Below the pieces are notes generated by a model. The model searched no databases, was not told the DNA's origin, and saw nothing but the letters and a program-made list of their open reading frames with translations. A stretch of 7,992 nucleotides of DNA from JACDBE01 sp051002015. GTDB lineage: Bacteria > Actinomycetota > Acidimicrobiia > Spongiisociales > UBA5794. This document shows, piece by piece, positions 6,754 through 7,992 of this stretch. Location: NCBI GenBank assembly GCA_051002015.1, contig JBPCMS010000061.1, forward strand, positions 1 to 7,992, written 5' to 3'. Numbering within the stretch: the first letter of the stretch is position 1; the number at the start of each line of letters is the position of its first letter. A program made the translations under genes and the position numbers.

Positions 6754-7454
6754 GGCGCCTTCCGCTTCCGGGCCGGGGCGGGGAGCGGGCCCGGTCTGGG
6801 CGCCGACGCCGCATATGCCTGCCGGGTCCACGCCAGACCAACCAGGGCGGCAACCATGACGGCGAGAGCGACCCCACCCGCTGGCGGCTGGCTGAGCAGC
6901 GCAGGGACCGCAACCGGGGGGAGGACCAGACGGATCGCCCAGATCGCCCATGCCTGCGCCTGTGAGTACGCCCAGCCGAGCAGCAAACCGGCCGACCCGA
7001 GCACGCCATGGGCGATGGCGAGACCGTCGGGTGCGGCCAGACCGACGGCGGGAACCAGGGCGACCAGACCCAGCGCCAGACCGACGGCGCGTCCGTCCGG
7101 GGCGTCGATGGGAGGGCGGGTGCGCAGCCAGTCTCCAAGGGTGGTCGAGGCCAGCCCACCGAGGGCGGCAAGCGCCGCCACCACCCCCGCTCCGCCCCAT
7201 GCCCCAAACCCGGTGACGCCGACCAGGACGAGGTCGAGAAGGGCGACGACGATCGCCAGCACCCGGCTCCACCTGCCCTGGACGAGGAGGAGGCCGACCA
7301 GGGCGATCAGGGTGAGAACCACCACACCGACGGCGATCACCAGTGCGGACGAGGGGGCGAACACGTCGTCGCCCGCCCCCAGGTGGATGGCGGTGAAGCC
7401 GCTTGCGGTGACCAGCATGGCGGCGACGAAACGGGCCACCCGCTCGGGGGTCAT
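6750..7454 (-). CDS. Polytopic membrane protein of unknown function
   Basis: I do not recognise this 234-residue protein. Hydrophobic stretches near residues 7-22, 36-59, 64-82, 86-102, 122-142, 145-163, 166-184 and 193-212 suggest seven or eight membrane helices. Polar content is low, with a short RTRPPIDAPDGR loop (111-122) in the middle and a basic, proline-rich tail (216-234) likely facing the cytoplasm. A WAYSQAQAWAIWAI segment (161-174) places Gln and Trp residues in or near a helix. No transporter or enzyme motif is evident. The ATG at 7454 overlaps the stop of the histidine phosphatase gene by four bases (ATGA), and its own stop overlaps the next start in the same way. The frame continues upstream but becomes arginine-rich and overlaps the phosphatase, so it was not extended. 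Confidence 0.75.
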   Translation of the reverse strand: MTPERVARFVAAMLVTASGFTAIHLGAGDDVFAPSSALVIAVGVVVLTLIALVGLLLVQGRWSRVLAIVVALLDLVLVGVTGFGAWGGAGVVAALAALGGLASTTLGDWLRTRPPIDAPDGRAVGLALGLVALVPAVGLAAPDGLAIAHGVLGSAGLLLGWAYSQAQAWAIWAIRLVLPPVAVPALLSQPPAGGVALAVMVAALVGLAWTRQAYAASAPRPGPLPAPARKRKAP

Positions 7455-7992
7455 GACGCTCGCCACCACAGCGTCTCGCGCCACCGCGGTGCCAGCGAGA
7501 TCACGTCGCCGTGCCCCGGCTTGGCCGCCCGGTAGTCGTCGAATCCGCGCCCGGTGAGCATGCGGCGGGCGGTCTCCATCGGATCCTGGTGGAACACTAC
7601 GACGACATCCTCCCACCGCCCGGTCCTCGTGTCCCAGGCGTGCTCGATCGCCTCGACCACCCGGCTCCCCATGTCGGCGATCGTCTCGGTGGCGAAGTCG
7701 AGAGTTGTCGGGTCGGCAAGGTATGCCTCGAGCTGTCCGGGGAAGTGGGCGGGGAGATCATCCCATGACCTGCCCAGCCACTCCCGGTTGAGCGACCACT
7801 CGGAGAGCCTTTGATCCACCTCGGGGACCAGACCGTGCCGGGATCCGATCGTCCACGCCGTCGACACCGCCCGCTCCAGCGGGGAGGTCGCCACCCGTTC
7901 GATGCGACGGCGGGAGAGGTGATCGGCGACGGCGGCCACCTGCCGCCGCCCCAACTCGCTCAGCCCGAAGTTGGAGAGATCGCCATACACCA
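7451..7992 (-). CDS. Histidine phosphatase family protein (5' partial)
   Basis: This gene enters from the right edge; about 179 residues are visible, counted here from the GTG at 7990. The phosphoglycerate-mutase-like fold is shown by GLSELGRRQV (9-18), TSPLERAVSTA (35-45) with a phosphate-contacting arginine at R40, LSEW (62-65) with E64 as likely acid, and VVVFHQDP (130-137) with H134 as the second catalytic histidine. The first catalytic RHG motif is expected a few residues before the visible start, so the GTG at 7990 is probably internal and the missing motif is an edge effect. Members remove phosphate from small molecules or proteins; the substrate here is unknown. KPGHGDVISL near residues 157-166 resembles the end of this domain in actinobacterial homologues. 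It is the first visible gene of the minus-strand trio. Confidence 0.85.
   Translation of the reverse strand, partial: VYGDLSNFGLSELGRRQVAAVADHLSRRRIERVATSPLERAVSTAWTIGSRHGLVPEVDQRLSEWSLNREWLGRSWDDLPAHFPGQLEAYLADPTTLDFATETIADMGSRVVEAIEHAWDTRTGRWEDVVVVFHQDPMETARRMLTGRGFDDYRAAKPGHGDVISLAPRWRETLWWRAS

Noticed and set aside
7451..7992. Histidine phosphatase lacking its RHG motif, suggesting a pseudogene
   Set aside because: The frame runs off the right edge and the visible part begins just after where RHG should be, so the motif is most likely outside the window.

Overview
The window is a dense, GC-rich (about 70 % by eye) piece of bacterial chromosome. Codons mostly end in G or C, genes often overlap by one to four bases, and GTG and TTG starts are used. 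This suggests an actinobacterium; a deep lineage such as Acidimicrobiia is possible, but that is inference and there is no marker gene to test it. Every base lies in or within about 70 bases of a gene, so there is no gene-free stretch over 300 bases. I saw no tRNA, rRNA, CRISPR array, insertion sequence or phage gene.

Plus strand, 1-6337. The first gene is the C-terminal part of a class I SAM-dependent methyltransferase (Methyltransf_32-like), cut by the left edge. After 70 bases comes an AlaC-like aminotransferase, then a compact type II fatty-acid synthesis (FAS II) block in the order fabD, fabH, fabG, acpP, fabF. FabD loads malonate onto ACP. FabH condenses an acyl-CoA primer with malonyl-ACP. 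FabG reduces the beta-keto product with NADPH. AcpP carries the chain and FabF elongates it. All key catalytic residues are present. The aminotransferase stop overlaps the fabD start, and the fabD/fabH and fabH/fabG junctions are also tight or overlapping, so positions 884-6337 look like one co-transcribed unit. Dehydratase (FabZ), enoyl reductase (FabI) and any fatty-acid regulator are absent from the window.

Minus strand, 7992-6349. Three tightly coupled genes run toward fabF: a histidine phosphatase whose N-terminus lies beyond the right edge, a seven- to eight-helix membrane protein of unknown function, and a small glycine-rich membrane protein of unknown function. Both junctions are 4-base ATGA overlaps. 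The two operons converge with only 11 bases between stop codons, where there is a modest hairpin.

The window is mostly conserved core metabolism. I do not see a convincing new defence or mobile system. The most open questions are the uncharacterised minus-strand trio, the physical coupling of an alanine-type aminotransferase to fatty-acid synthesis, and the FabH primer pocket and C-terminal tail.
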